44,362 nucleotides of DNA from an uncultured Alphaproteobacteria bacterium (GTDB lineage Bacteria > Pseudomonadota > Alphaproteobacteria > Parvibaculales > Parvibaculaceae). The notes beneath the pieces were generated by a model. That model did no database searches. It was not told the origin of the DNA and was given only the letters and a program-made list of their open reading frames with translations. The position numbers and the translations under genes are program-made. The stretch is taken from positions 1-44,362 of the forward strand of contig CAISYL010000221.1 of the NCBI GenBank assembly GCA_903889655.1, written 5' to 3'. Within the stretch, counting starts at the first letter, position 1, and every line of letters begins with the position of its first letter. Of the stretch, positions 34,289 to 42,623 are shown piece by piece.

Positions 34289-35044
34289 ATGCCGGTCATC
34301 TTTTTTGCATCTACGAAGGGTGGGGTAGGGAAGAGCACCACGCTGCTCAACCTCGCGCATGCCTTCGTCCATCATGGCGCCAAAGTGACGATCCTCGACG
34401 TCGACGAGAACGCCTATTGCGCAGACTGGGCGCAGACCTACCCGGCTCATGTCCCCGACGGTCTGCGGGTGATCGCCGAACTGAATCCGAAGTCGTTGCC
34501 CGGCCTCATTCAACGCGAGACCGAAAACCGCCGGGTCGTACTCATTGATACGGAGGGCACCGCAAATCGGGTCTTCGGCGAAACCGCTCACCTTGCCGAC
34601 CTGGTCATCGTGCCTCTTCGCCCCAACAGACCGGACCTCAAAGCGGCAATGCGTGTGGTCTCGCTCATCGAAGACCAGAAGAAGGCGACGGGCGCGCAAA
34701 CGAGGGTTCGGCTTCTCTTCACCTTTACCAGAGAAGCCATCGTGCCTCGCTCCCAGGTTGAGTTCCATCAGGCCATCGTCGAGAACAACATCCCAATTTT
34801 CCGAACCCAGATGCGTGAACTGAATGCTTTCACCCATCCTGTGAACAGAGGCTATCGCCTCGACAATCTGCCGCCGGCACTTGCGAAGAAGGCGGAATCA
34901 GCCATCGCAAACATCAACGCCCTGGCGAGCGAGATCGCCCTCGTTCTGACCGATCAGGAACTCGACGAGCAAGACGAGAAAGAACTCCAACAAATGGCCC
35001 AAGGCGGCGGTGAAGAACGCCTTGCCGATGCCGAGCAGGCATGA
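34289..35044 (+). CDS. parA: ParA-type partition ATPase
   Basis: The 251-residue protein is a deviant-Walker ATPase: KGGVGKST at residues 10-17 with the signature first Lys, ILDVDEN near 35-41 and VVLIDTEG at 83-90. It lacks an N-terminal HTH, which places it with small type Ib ParA/ParF proteins. Such proteins bind DNA non-specifically and move plasmids along gradients with a centromere-binding partner. ATG 34289 has GGGGA six bases upstream; the GTG at 34277 is weaker. The centromere-like repeats lie directly before it and the small partner gene starts 41 bases after it. Confidence 0.92.
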   Translation: MPVIFFASTKGGVGKSTTLLNLAHAFVHHGAKVTILDVDENAYCADWAQTYPAHVPDGLRVIAELNPKSLPGLIQRETENRRVVLIDTEGTANRVFGETAHLADLVIVPLRPNRPDLKAAMRVVSLIEDQKKATGAQTRVRLLFTFTREAIVPRSQVEFHQAIVENNIPIFRTQMRELNAFTHPVNRGYRLDNLPPALAKKAESAIANINALASEIALVLTDQELDEQDEKELQQMAQGGGEERLADAEQA

Positions 35045-35085
35045 GCCCCGCCCTTCATTTATCATCAGAATGCGACGTGTGACGT

Positions 35086-35532
35086 ATGACTGCAGGAAAG
35101 CCCACTGGTACGAAAGACCCATCTCTTGCGGTTATGCTCAAAGGCATATTCCCGACCCAGCAGCCCGCGGCGCCAGCTGCTCATGACGAAGACCAGACGC
35201 AAAAAGCATCTGGGGACGAAGTTTCGTCTCGCGATGACGATCTCGACCAATCCAAGGCGCCGACTGCTCCGGCCAGAAAGTTGCGAACCACAAGTGAAAC
35301 GGCAGCTGCCATCGCCAAGCAGCACGGATTCACCGATCGCGTTGATGGTCGCAAACTTCGCCAGCGCGGCGCACAGCTCAACATCCGCGTCCGTGAAGCA
35401 GATCGCCAACGCTATTTTCTTCATATGAAGGAATCGGATTATCCCACCAGTCAGCTTTTCGTCACCGCGCTTCTGGATCTTTGGGAAGAGGCGCAAGCGA
35501 CCAAGCGGCGACGGCGCACCTCCGAGAACTAA
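35086..35532 (+). CDS. parB: Small centromere-binding partner of ParA (ribbon-helix-helix-like)
   Basis: The 148-residue protein has a flexible, polar N-terminal half (residues 1-75, rich in Asp, Gln, Ala, Pro and Thr) and a folded C-terminal part. The C-terminal GAQLNIRVREADRQRYFLHM followed by SQLFVTALLDLWEEA looks like a ribbon-helix-helix: a beta strand and two helices. The flexible arm is typical of ParG-like partners, which use it to stimulate ParA and hold a dimer on repeated sites. Position, size and domain order fit. It probably binds the TGCTAGCA repeats and represses the operon. Confidence 0.72.
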   Translation: MTAGKPTGTKDPSLAVMLKGIFPTQQPAAPAAHDEDQTQKASGDEVSSRDDDLDQSKAPTAPARKLRTTSETAAAIAKQHGFTDRVDGRKLRQRGAQLNIRVREADRQRYFLHMKESDYPTSQLFVTALLDLWEEAQATKRRRRTSEN

Positions 35533-35540
35533 CCTCTGGG

Positions 35541-36140
35541 TTACGCCGCGAGCATTTCCTCGATCTGCCGGCGATGCTCGATCGCGCTTTCGAACCAAGC
35601 CTCGACCAGGACTTCGACATCCCTTTTGGCTTGGTCCTCGTCGTCCGCGAGCGCGACGGTCACACCGGCGATAGATCCGGACCATCGGGTATCGCCCGGC
35701 ACTGCTTCCACAAGCAGTTCGACGCCAAGGTCATGCCGGCGAAAGAAGGCGCCCCGTCGAGTGGACTGCCAAGTATCCGCGGCATAGTCGGCGAAGAGTA
35801 GGGCAGGGCGCGCGATGAGCAGACGGTTAGCCTGGTCGAGGCATGTCTGAGAAATCTCCAGAAGGGCACCAACCTTCGCTGATGATGCCCGCACCCGGTT
35901 GCATACGGCAGCCACAGCTAGCAGCTCCCGAACGCCGTTTCCGATGGTGGTGAGAAGGGAGAGGCCGAAGCTGTCCTCCTTCCGCTCCATTCGCCTTGCC
36001 GCGCCATCGGCGGAGCAGGACGCAAGAAGCAAAAGGTCGGCCGCCGCAGCTGAGAGCCGACGATCGCCCGCGCAATTTTTGAGGCTACGTGCCGAGCGCC
36101 TCAACGTCCGGACGGTTTGTCGAATGCTGCCATTGCCCAT
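35541..36140 (-). CDS. Unknown helical protein convergent to the partition operon
   Basis: A 199-residue protein with a basic N-terminus (SIRQTVRTLRRSARSLKN), several Ala/Leu-rich helices and an acidic C-terminus. ATG 36140 has AAGGAGA five bases upstream, which is better than the in-frame starts before it. It ends only nine bases from the parB stop, facing it, with a short weak hairpin between. I cannot assign a family. There is no signal peptide. Confidence 0.6.
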   Translation of the reverse strand: MGNGSIRQTVRTLRRSARSLKNCAGDRRLSAAAADLLLLASCSADGAARRMERKEDSFGLSLLTTIGNGVRELLAVAAVCNRVRASSAKVGALLEISQTCLDQANRLLIARPALLFADYAADTWQSTRRGAFFRRHDLGVELLVEAVPGDTRWSGSIAGVTVALADDEDQAKRDVEVLVEAWFESAIEHRRQIEEMLAA

Positions 36141-36275
36141 CGCTATCTCCTTCGAAAAGAGAGATGAGATCGAAATGCGCAGCCTCAATCCGGCGACCCG
36201 CAGATACTTTGTAGAGGTCTCTTGCAGCGTGCCGAATTAACTATCGGAGTCGATTCAATACCGTCGGAGCAGACC

Positions 36276-36425
36276 GTGACCCGCCGCCGCCCAGCCACCT
36301 ATGGACTTCGTGAAGACCCCACTGAAATATGGCGGTCTTACGTCGCGGAGCTGCGCGCACACTTCAACTCCGACGCCGCCAGGAAGCCGCAGGTCGAAGG
36401 CCAGAGACAAACTGAGCCAGCATAA
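36276..36425 (+). CDS. Candidate small protein (49 residues)
   Basis: A short frame starts with GTG at 36276, six bases after GGAG, and stops at 36423-36425 exactly where a strong terminator begins. The product is basic and polar with a helical middle (DPTEIWRSYVAELRAHF). The joint presence of a good ribosome-binding site and a terminator supports it, but it is short and has no recognised family. It fills the otherwise empty space between the divergent unknown gene and mucR. Confidence 0.4.
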   Translation: MTRRRPATYGLREDPTEIWRSYVAELRAHFNSDAARKPQVEGQRQTEPA

Positions 36426-36454
36426 AAAAGGCGCCCACTGGGCGCCTTTTATTT
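36424..36454. terminator. Bidirectional Rho-independent terminator
   Basis: An 11-pair perfect stem (AAAAGGCGCCC at 36426-36436 with GGGCGCCTTTT at 36440-36450) with a three-base loop. It lies at the 3' end of the small rightward frame and directly after the stop of the leftward mucR gene, so it serves both. Confidence 0.88.
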
Positions 36455-36962
36455 ACCGTGCTTTCGCTGTGGTCCGACTTCCGTCCTTCCGTCTCTTGGA
36501 TTTGGTCGAACCCGGCCTGCCGAGTCCAGATCGTTTCGCCATGTCCGACCTCACCTCCGAATAGTTGGGCGCGACCATCGGATAATCCTTCGGCAAACCC
36601 CACTTCTGACGATACGCCTCCGGCGTCATGTTGTAGGTCTGGCGAAGATATCTCTTCAGCATCTTTAGCCGGCGACCGTCTTCGAGACACACCAGGTAAT
36701 CCGGTTTGATGGACTGCGCGACAGGGACCGCTGGTTGAGGCCCAGACTCAACCACGGAGGTATCCGTCGACGCTTTCGCCGCCAGCGGAGCAGCGGTCTC
36801 CCGTCCAAGCGAACCGCTACTCAGCGCATCCCGGATTTGCTTCAAAAGCCCTGGGACGCTTTCAGGGTCAATCTTGCCATTCTCGATTATCGCAACCATT
36901 ACGTTCCCAGCCGCAATGACTACGGACGCGTCCTCTGTTTGATAGCTGTCTTTCCCCGACAT
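36453..36962 (-). CDS. MucR/Ros-family regulator with lost zinc-ligand histidines
   Basis: The 169-residue protein has an N-terminal oligomerisation part (VVIAAGNVMVAIIENGKI), a variable linker and the Ros/MucR DNA-binding domain from about residue 84: PDYLVCLEDGRRLKMLKRYL, then TPEAYRQKWGLPKDYPMVAPNY. In Ros the zinc is held by Cys, Cys/Asp and two His. Here Cys92 and Asp95 remain but the first His is Tyr105 and the second is missing (Thr-Tyr-Asn). MucR proteins silence A+T-rich promoters in alphaproteobacteria. Some rhizobial members fold without zinc, so it may still bind DNA. Start ATG 36962 follows GAGGATC. Confidence 0.87.
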   Translation of the reverse strand: MSGKDSYQTEDASVVIAAGNVMVAIIENGKIDPESVPGLLKQIRDALSSGSLGRETAAPLAAKASTDTSVVESGPQPAVPVAQSIKPDYLVCLEDGRRLKMLKRYLRQTYNMTPEAYRQKWGLPKDYPMVAPNYSEVRSDMAKRSGLGRPGSTKSKRRKDGSRTTAKAR

Positions 36963-37257
36963 AAAGATCCTCAGTTCTGTTGGCGGCCGGCAGGCCACTC
37001 ACACGACGATTCAAAGATCGCGCCATCATATCCGGTCAAGTTTTTTGCGTCATCACGGGATAAAGTAGAATTCCGGGACATTTTGGTCTTTCTAAGTCGA
37101 GGACAGTCTCAAACCGACACCAAACTGCCAGACTTCGGGACATTTACTGTCGGCGGTCGAAATAGTTCGAAACCCATCAGGGTAAAACGACCATTATTCG
37201 TTCCTTGCACTTCGACGGTCTAAGTCCTTTCGACCACATGGCATCGTCGGACCCCAA
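36963..37257. other. Intergenic region with a repeated GGGACATTT element
   Basis: This 295-base non-coding stretch lies between leftward mucR and a rightward operon. TTCCGGGACATTT (37071-37083) and TTCGGGACATTT (37134-37145) form an imperfect direct repeat about 63 bases apart, six helical turns. The rest holds no gene or hairpin that I can support. Confidence 0.4.
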
Positions 37258-38178
37258 GTGTCACGAGAACTCACAATCGCCCAGATCATCGTGTCTCTCG
37301 CCTCCGTGTGCGATGGCGCCCGTCGTCGTGATCATCGGGGATTCTCGAGAGGGCACGCTCAGACCGGCGCCAGGCTCGCCGCGATGGTTAAGTCGGGCCT
37401 CGCCTGGTCTCCAACCGATCTCGAGGCCGCAACTTCGTTGCTATCGGAATACGCCATCCAGGCCGGCAAGCTCCTGTCTCCTCACGACGAATCCAAGGCC
37501 CGTAAGCTTGCCGGGCTATTTCGATCCGGTCGGCTAGGCGCGGGTACAGAACTCACCAGTCAGGAAGAAGGTTGCACCTTTATGGTGCTATCCCCTGGCC
37601 AACGCTGGGCATATCTTCACTTCGAGGCCAGGACAGAGGAATTCGACGGCATCGTCCGCTATCTCAACAGCCTCAAGAACACCGCGCATGGTGACCGTCC
37701 GACCAGAGTGAAGCTGTCCGACCCGCTGTCATTTAACGTGAGCGGCCGTTCGCGACGGGGACGGCGATGGGAAATCAGCCTCAACGGAACGACCCAGCCG
37801 TACATCGCGGATATGGGCAAGAAATTCTCGATCGCAATCGACCCCGCTATCCTGCGCCGTCTGGACCTCGAACATGACGATCTGCTGCGGTCGGCGCGCG
37901 CTGCGTTTCTTCGTCAGCAGCCCACAGAGCGCGGAGATCGCTGGTACGCCGTGTTCGATCTCGACGCGAAGGATGCGGCATTCTCCGACGAGATGAAAAC
38001 CAGGCTGCATGGGCAGTTCACATGCGACAAGCAGGACGACTGGAACTGGGCGGTGCCGCTCACGCGCCGAACGCTCCCTGAGATCTCGAATATCATCAGC
38101 AAATTTCGGTTCTCGACCGACAGGCGCCTTCAGAATTTTCTGGCATCGGTGCAGTCCGACAACGCCCCCAAAAGGTAG
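37258..38178 (+). CDS. Protein with a phage/plasmid helicase-associated CDGA-type N-terminal motif
   Basis: The 306-residue protein starts at GTG 37258. Its N-terminus reads IVSLASVCDGARRRDHRGFS then an Ala-rich helix and LSPTDLEAA-like segment. This resembles the module 'CDGA-x2-RDG-x-GF' found at the front of some phage and plasmid helicases. The rest (FTCDKQDDWNWAVPL, an FSIAIDPAILRRLDLEHDDLL stretch split at 190-210) shows no helicase motifs. It may be a binding domain that was cut from, or works with, a helicase. The next gene begins five bases after its stop and encodes an HNH-like protein, so the two are a pair. Confidence 0.55.
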   Translation: MSRELTIAQIIVSLASVCDGARRRDHRGFSRGHAQTGARLAAMVKSGLAWSPTDLEAATSLLSEYAIQAGKLLSPHDESKARKLAGLFRSGRLGAGTELTSQEEGCTFMVLSPGQRWAYLHFEARTEEFDGIVRYLNSLKNTAHGDRPTRVKLSDPLSFNVSGRSRRGRRWEISLNGTTQPYIADMGKKFSIAIDPAILRRLDLEHDDLLRSARAAFLRQQPTERGDRWYAVFDLDAKDAAFSDEMKTRLHGQFTCDKQDDWNWAVPLTRRTLPEISNIISKFRFSTDRRLQNFLASVQSDNAPKR

Positions 38179-38183
38179 TTCGC

Positions 38184-39542
38184 ATGAGAAAGACCGAGAC
38201 CTCCGTCTTCACAAAGAAGGACCTATCGCAGCTCTGCCGAATTGCCGCGAGGACCCTGCGCACCGCCGTCGACGGTGACCTGCCGGAGGCAGCTTCGCTG
38301 AACAGCCGCGAAGAGAAGCTGAACAACGAACTGTTGATGGACATCTCGCCCTCCGATCGCAAGCGCGTGGAGGGCGAGCTTGCCCGCGTCAACGCTGCTA
38401 TCGCCAATCTGAAGGCCCAATGGCACACGATGAGTGAGCTGCGCGACCGCGTACTCCGGATCGCGCAGCTGTTCTCTGGAACAAAGAGGGCGCCGGACAT
38501 TCTTCAGGGCAGGCTGAACGGACTTCGCTCACGCTTCGAACTCATCAACAGCGGGAGCGGACTTCCGGACAGCGCGGCAGTGACCGAGGCGCTCGAGGCC
38601 CTGTGTCTCCTCGCCCATGACTGGATGACCGCCGAAGCGATCGTCGCCGCCGCAGAGACGCATGCCAAATCGGTGCGTGAAAGAGCGGCGAACCTCCCGT
38701 ACGAGGATCGCATATATCTGATCGGCAACTCTCGGCAACTCAAACAGGCCGTGCGCGTACACAAGGCGCCGGTGGACGAGCGGGGAAGGCCATACATTTC
38801 CGCTGAAATGTACAAACCCGAACTAGAGCCGATGCTTCCGATTATTTATCAACGCCGCAAGGTCTCAATCGATTTCTCGACACACCCGCGCAACGCCGCC
38901 GGCGCAAATATCCACGGCATCTTCACCCCAGAAAGTTGGGACAAGGTATCTGGAGCCGTCATCGACCGAGCGAATGGCTGCGAATATTGCGGCCGTCGCG
39001 GTACGTATGGAGTGACGTCGATTGTGCCATATCCGCCAAGCAACAAGCGCCTCGATGCTCACGAGATGATGAAATTCCGACTGGACGGCGGCGACCATCG
39101 GATCGGCGTGGTGACCCTCGAAAGTATTCGCAGCCTATGCCCTTTCTGCCACTACCAGCACCACGTGGACAAGGCCGCCTATGACGCCCGGCAGCGCGGC
39201 GAGTCTCCCGAGGTACTCCTCGCGCTCCTGCAGGCCCGCAACATGGGCATCAACGGCCAGGGGATCGAGGAATACGAGCAGGAACGAGCCGCTGGCATCG
39301 CCCGCAATCGAGAGTTCGAAGGCAGCGTTGACCATGTGATCCTCGATCTCACGATTCTAGCTCACGATCCGAACCACAAGGACTTCGTTTTCACCCTGAG
39401 GGCAGACGCGGATCCCACATGGGTCGACAGAGTTGCCGGCGTAAGCGTGCGCGACCACGCCGGCGTCGTGCACGAGGCGAGAACGGTCGACGATCTGATC
39501 GAGAAGATGCAGAACGAGATGCTCCAGCAGCGAATCCGCTGA
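38184..39542 (+). CDS. HNH-type zinc protein, putative nuclease
   Basis: The 452-residue protein has helical N-terminal regions (about residues 40-100 coiled-coil-like) and a central HNH-like domain: SWDKVSGAVIDRANGCEYCG (C266, C269), DAHEMMKF with His293-Glu294, and SLCPFCHYQHH with C319, C322, His323 and His327. The four cysteines would bind structural zinc and the His-Glu-His set could form the active site. In related proteins the residue before His-Glu is Cys; here it is Ala. The last 100 residues form a separate domain. It follows the CDGA-motif gene by five bases and converges on a coiled-coil gene (three-base gap). Target unknown. Confidence 0.65.
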   Translation: MRKTETSVFTKKDLSQLCRIAARTLRTAVDGDLPEAASLNSREEKLNNELLMDISPSDRKRVEGELARVNAAIANLKAQWHTMSELRDRVLRIAQLFSGTKRAPDILQGRLNGLRSRFELINSGSGLPDSAAVTEALEALCLLAHDWMTAEAIVAAAETHAKSVRERAANLPYEDRIYLIGNSRQLKQAVRVHKAPVDERGRPYISAEMYKPELEPMLPIIYQRRKVSIDFSTHPRNAAGANIHGIFTPESWDKVSGAVIDRANGCEYCGRRGTYGVTSIVPYPPSNKRLDAHEMMKFRLDGGDHRIGVVTLESIRSLCPFCHYQHHVDKAAYDARQRGESPEVLLALLQARNMGINGQGIEEYEQERAAGIARNREFEGSVDHVILDLTILAHDPNHKDFVFTLRADADPTWVDRVAGVSVRDHAGVVHEARTVDDLIEKMQNEMLQQRIR

Positions 39543-39545
39543 GAC

Positions 39546-39992
39546 CTATTTGCCCGGTTTTGTCAGGTTGGCGGATAAGGTCGGATCGCTTGTGATGACA
39601 GCGGCCTCCAGCGCCGTGACGCGCGCGGTCAGAACGGCCACTTCCTTCTTCAACGCTGCTTCGGAATTCGAGGTCCGCGTAAGGGTCTCGATCTCGTGTT
39701 TCTGCTCGGCCACCTCTGACGACAAGGTCGCAATCTGCGACCGAGTATCATCACCCTTGTCACCGATATCGCCTGAAGGGGAGGGCGAAGCGACGGACGT
39801 CGCCAGCGTCGGCGCAACGGACGAGATCGATGGCGCCGGTGTGTTCGACCGGACGGCGAGCTGACTACCAATGCCCGCGCCGATCACGAGTAGAGCCGCG
39901 GCCGCTCCGATGACGCCAATGATCGTTTGACGACCAAACTTTGACGGACTCTCATCTCGGCTGAATCGACCTACTGCCGTTTTTGCACTCAT
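39546..39992 (-). CDS. Membrane-anchored coiled-coil protein, unknown
   Basis: The 148-residue protein has a basic cytoplasmic N-terminus, a membrane helix near residues 23-45 (TIIGVIGAAAALLVIGAG), a Ser/Pro/Thr-rich linker and a coiled-coil near 85-135 (IATLSSEVAEQKHEIETL). It would be anchored in the inner membrane with the coil outside. No family recognised. Its ATG 39992 faces an A+T-rich space shared with the next rightward gene. Confidence 0.55.
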   Translation of the reverse strand: MSAKTAVGRFSRDESPSKFGRQTIIGVIGAAAALLVIGAGIGSQLAVRSNTPAPSISSVAPTLATSVASPSPSGDIGDKGDDTRSQIATLSSEVAEQKHEIETLTRTSNSEAALKKEVAVLTARVTALEAAVITSDPTLSANLTKPGK

Positions 39993-40147
39993 TCAATTCC
40001 CCAATCATGTCCCGCAGCCGACTTGCGATAGTTACAATTCGCCGGCCGCTATAACTCAGATATGCTTGTCACTCTACAGCATACCTCGGTATTACTGCCA
40101 GTAATATTAGCTTGTTTTCTGTAGTCGCAAGTGTATAGCATAGATTC

Positions 40148-40582
40148 ATGACGAAACCCGACAACACAGACCACGGTTACACCGTCCTGGCTTCTCGCCT
40201 GGAAACGGCGGCGCGCACCCTTCAATCGCACCCGAAATTTGCGCGGTCTGGCTTCATCGATGACCTTCTCAAGGCGATCACCATCCTTAAGCGGTTCGCG
40301 ACGCGATCCCCGAGTCCCATTGCTCAGCGAACCGGGAGCACGGCATTCGATATGACGGACATCGAAAAGCGGCACCGACCATCGGTCGTCAACAAGCGAC
40401 TCGATCTCGCAATTCCGCCGAAATCGAAATCAGGCATCGGGCTGCTTGGTGTCGTCGCAATCCTGGTGGCGATGGTGTGCTTATTCGTTGCCGGAGCCGC
40501 GGCTTTCCAGCGACTTATGCCGTCCCCGCATCGACAAGCGCCCGTTGAGACGCCCGCCGAGGCGCCAATTTCCCTGCAATGA
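40148..40582 (+). CDS. Single-pass membrane protein, unknown
   Basis: A 144-residue protein with a polar, helical N-terminal part (residues 1-95), a strong membrane helix near 98-122 (GIGLLGVVAILVAMVCLFVAG) and a Pro-rich tail. The layout mirrors the coiled-coil membrane gene on the other side of the shared promoter region. It stops one base before the end of the leftward SSB-like gene. No motif gives its role. Confidence 0.5.
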   Translation: MTKPDNTDHGYTVLASRLETAARTLQSHPKFARSGFIDDLLKAITILKRFATRSPSPIAQRTGSTAFDMTDIEKRHRPSVVNKRLDLAIPPKSKSGIGLLGVVAILVAMVCLFVAGAAAFQRLMPSPHRQAPVETPAEAPISLQ

Positions 40583-40583
40583 T

Positions 40584-41297
40584 CTAGAACGGAATGTGTG
40601 AGTCCAGATCGTCTGGACCGCTTGGCAAATCACGCCGCGCCTGGCCGCGACCGTTGTCGGTTGCCACCTCCACGCTACTCCGATCGAGGCGGCCCTGCTG
40701 GGATAGCTTCCCAAAGGGGCTTCTGCCTTCAGCCCCCGGGCCGCTGATCGGTGCCGGCTTTGAGCCGCCGGCCGCAGACGGCGCGGCCGTCGGACTCCGC
40801 GTGAACGAGGGTGCGATTGGTTTTCGTTCCGCTGTGGATTTCGTCGCGACAGGTTCAGACGACGCAACAGCGACGGGCGAAGCGGAAGGTTTGGATGCCG
40901 GCGGTTGCTTGGCACCGAATGCTGCGAACGGCGGCGGCTTGAGCCCACCGGTGGTCGATGGTTGTGAGGAAGCCAGAGCCTGCGTCTGCACGCTGCCGCT
41001 CGCTTCGGGAAGACCAGCCGCGACGGACGCAGCCGGCGCCGGTCGGTCAAGCAGGGCGATCGAACCGTGGCTCGGGCTCACCAGGACCTTGGCGCGGCCA
41101 TCCACAACGGCCAGTGCCCCCATTACCTTCGCGATGACTCCCACCTCGATGTCGAGATCAGCGATCTGCCGAGCGGGGAGGGCAACGCAATGGTGGCTGG
41201 CGATTCCGTCCGAGAACGTCTCGATCGCGACTTCCCCGAGCGCAGGATCGACAGCTGACACGCGGCCAATGATGATGGCTTCTGCAACAGTAAACAT
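40584..41297 (-). CDS. SSB-like protein: OB-fold-like N-terminus and acidic DDLDSHIPF tip
   Basis: The 237-residue protein ends in DDLDSHIPF, very like the C-terminal tip of bacterial single-strand-binding proteins (acidic stretch plus Ile-Pro-Phe), which recruits RecJ, PriA, RecQ, topoisomerases and others. The first 85 residues (AIIIGRVSAVDPALGEVAIE, then VALPARQIADLDIEVGVIAK) read as a small beta barrel like an OB fold, with a long Pro/Ala/Ser linker up to the tip, as in SSB. Sequence identity to ordinary SSB is not evident. ATG 41297 follows AGAGGAAG. If correct it is a divergent plasmid SSB or a decoy for SSB partners. Confidence 0.5.
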   Translation of the reverse strand: MFTVAEAIIIGRVSAVDPALGEVAIETFSDGIASHHCVALPARQIADLDIEVGVIAKVMGALAVVDGRAKVLVSPSHGSIALLDRPAPAASVAAGLPEASGSVQTQALASSQPSTTGGLKPPPFAAFGAKQPPASKPSASPVAVASSEPVATKSTAERKPIAPSFTRSPTAAPSAAGGSKPAPISGPGAEGRSPFGKLSQQGRLDRSSVEVATDNGRGQARRDLPSGPDDLDSHIPF

Positions 41298-41351
41298 TTC
41301 GCTTCCTCTGTAAGTCTCAGAAGAACTGCGCGCGCACGCCGGAATTTCAAC

Positions 41352-41756
41352 CTATCGATGGCCGAGCTTCGCGTTTCGAGCCAGCTCCGACCGCCTTGCC
41401 GAATAGTTCGGGGCGACCATGGGGTAATCTTCGCCCAAACCCCATTTTGCCCGATACTGGTCCGGCGTCAGACCGAACCGTTGGCGGAGGTGGCGCTTCA
41501 GCGAGCGGAAGTGTTTGCCGTCCTCGAGACACACCAGGTAATCCGGCGTAATCGAATTGGCCACATCTTTCGGGGGCAGGCGGGTCGGGCCAGCCTGCTG
41601 GCCGGACGTCTCCGCCAGCGTGGAATGAACCTTCCGGATGAGTTCCGGCAGCTCCTCGGCGGCGAGATTATTTCGCGTCAGAAAAGCGGCCACGATCTGA
41701 CCAGTTGCTTGAGTAACGGAGTGGTCTTCGGAAATGTTCGCGAGCTTCGACTGCAT
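41352..41756 (-). CDS. Second MucR/Ros-family regulator
   Basis: The 134-residue protein has the same layout as the other MucR: a helical N-terminus and the domain PDYLVCLEDGKHFRSLKRHL then TPDQYRAKWGLGEDYPMVAPNY. Cys76, Asp79 and His89 are kept, but the second zinc His is absent (Gln-Arg-Phe-Gly). It is shorter than the other copy and differs strongly outside the core, so this is not a recent duplication. Its regulon is likely the A+T-rich promoters of this region. It lies 54 bases past the start of the SSB-like gene. Confidence 0.87.
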   Translation of the reverse strand: MQSKLANISEDHSVTQATGQIVAAFLTRNNLAAEELPELIRKVHSTLAETSGQQAGPTRLPPKDVANSITPDYLVCLEDGKHFRSLKRHLRQRFGLTPDQYRAKWGLGEDYPMVAPNYSARRSELARNAKLGHR

Positions 41757-41839
41757 TTATTCCATGTCCTGCGCTATACTTGGTCTTGAACCTGAATAAA
41801 TACGGCTTTCTCATTGTTCCCACAAGTCTTCCGTGTGTT

Positions 41840-42430
41840 TCACGGTGAAAGGCTTGGAGCGAGAACCTTCTCTTTACCATTACGCTGATTGTAATACTTG
41901 AGTGCCCCTTCGACTTGGCGAATGATTTCTTCGTCGCCCATGCCCGGCGCGTTCAAAATTACCCCATCGACGACCGATTTGTCGAAGCTGTCGAAATGGA
42001 AGTGCACATCCCGCCCCGGCGACCGCACCTCCAGAACTATGCCTCCTCGCTCGCGATAGAAGACCGGCTGCCGCCCCCGAACTGAGGCGAAGGAGAAACA
42101 CCGGCGAGCTTCTGGATCAAGCCGCGCAATGTGTCGCATGGCTTGCTCGGGGAAGAAGAACTCCCCATGTTTGGCCTCTAACAAGCAACCGAGTTCCCCC
42201 ATTAGTTCGCGCACGGTTGAGATCGCGCCGCAAACCTCGACGCTGGTGCGCTTACCGCTCTGAGTGGAAACCATGTCCCATGTGAGTCCATACAGCGACA
42301 TTGCAGCCCTCCGCAATGGAGCGCTGTCGTCGATCGGGGTGACGCCAAAATGGCGATAAAGAAGCTCCTGGACTGTTGTCTTGCCCGCCTCTGGAGCACC
42401 ACAAATGGCAAATAATGGCGGCAAATACAT
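41840..42430 (-). CDS. P-loop NTP-binding protein, possibly a nucleotide kinase
   Basis: The 196-residue protein opens with LPPLFAICGAPEAGKTTVQE, a Walker A loop (G-A-P-E-A-G-K-T-T) near residues 10-18. The following region (FGVTPIDDSAPLRRAAMSLYG) resembles the NMP-binding part of deoxynucleoside monophosphate kinases of phages. No clear lid or Walker B is visible. ATG 42430 has GGGGAG six bases upstream, so the long in-frame extension upstream is not coding. A nucleotide kinase would match the plasmid NrdJ. This is an inference. Confidence 0.6.
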   Translation of the reverse strand: MYLPPLFAICGAPEAGKTTVQELLYRHFGVTPIDDSAPLRRAAMSLYGLTWDMVSTQSGKRTSVEVCGAISTVRELMGELGCLLEAKHGEFFFPEQAMRHIARLDPEARRCFSFASVRGRQPVFYRERGGIVLEVRSPGRDVHFHFDSFDKSVVDGVILNAPGMGDEEIIRQVEGALKYYNQRNGKEKVLAPSLSP

Positions 42431-42623
42431 CACAACTCCCCGGCAAAGTACGGCCCCAGAAAGCTTGAAGACTCTGCAAACCACAAATTGACAGTGTATG
42501 AGCGGCCGTTCCCGTAACCGCTTCTTTATGCTTGACCTGCAAATCTTCTTGGGGTTGCTGAAATAGTTTTTTTCGAGCTGATCTGTCTGGCAGTCGCTGC
42601 TTGGACCGATTTTGAGGTTTGTA
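42431..42623. promoter_or_regulatory. Divergent promoter region
   Basis: This 193-base space separates the leftward P-loop gene from the rightward HTH/J-domain gene. It is richer in A+T than its surroundings, which makes it a likely MucR target. I see no clear -35/-10 pair or hairpin. Confidence 0.35.
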
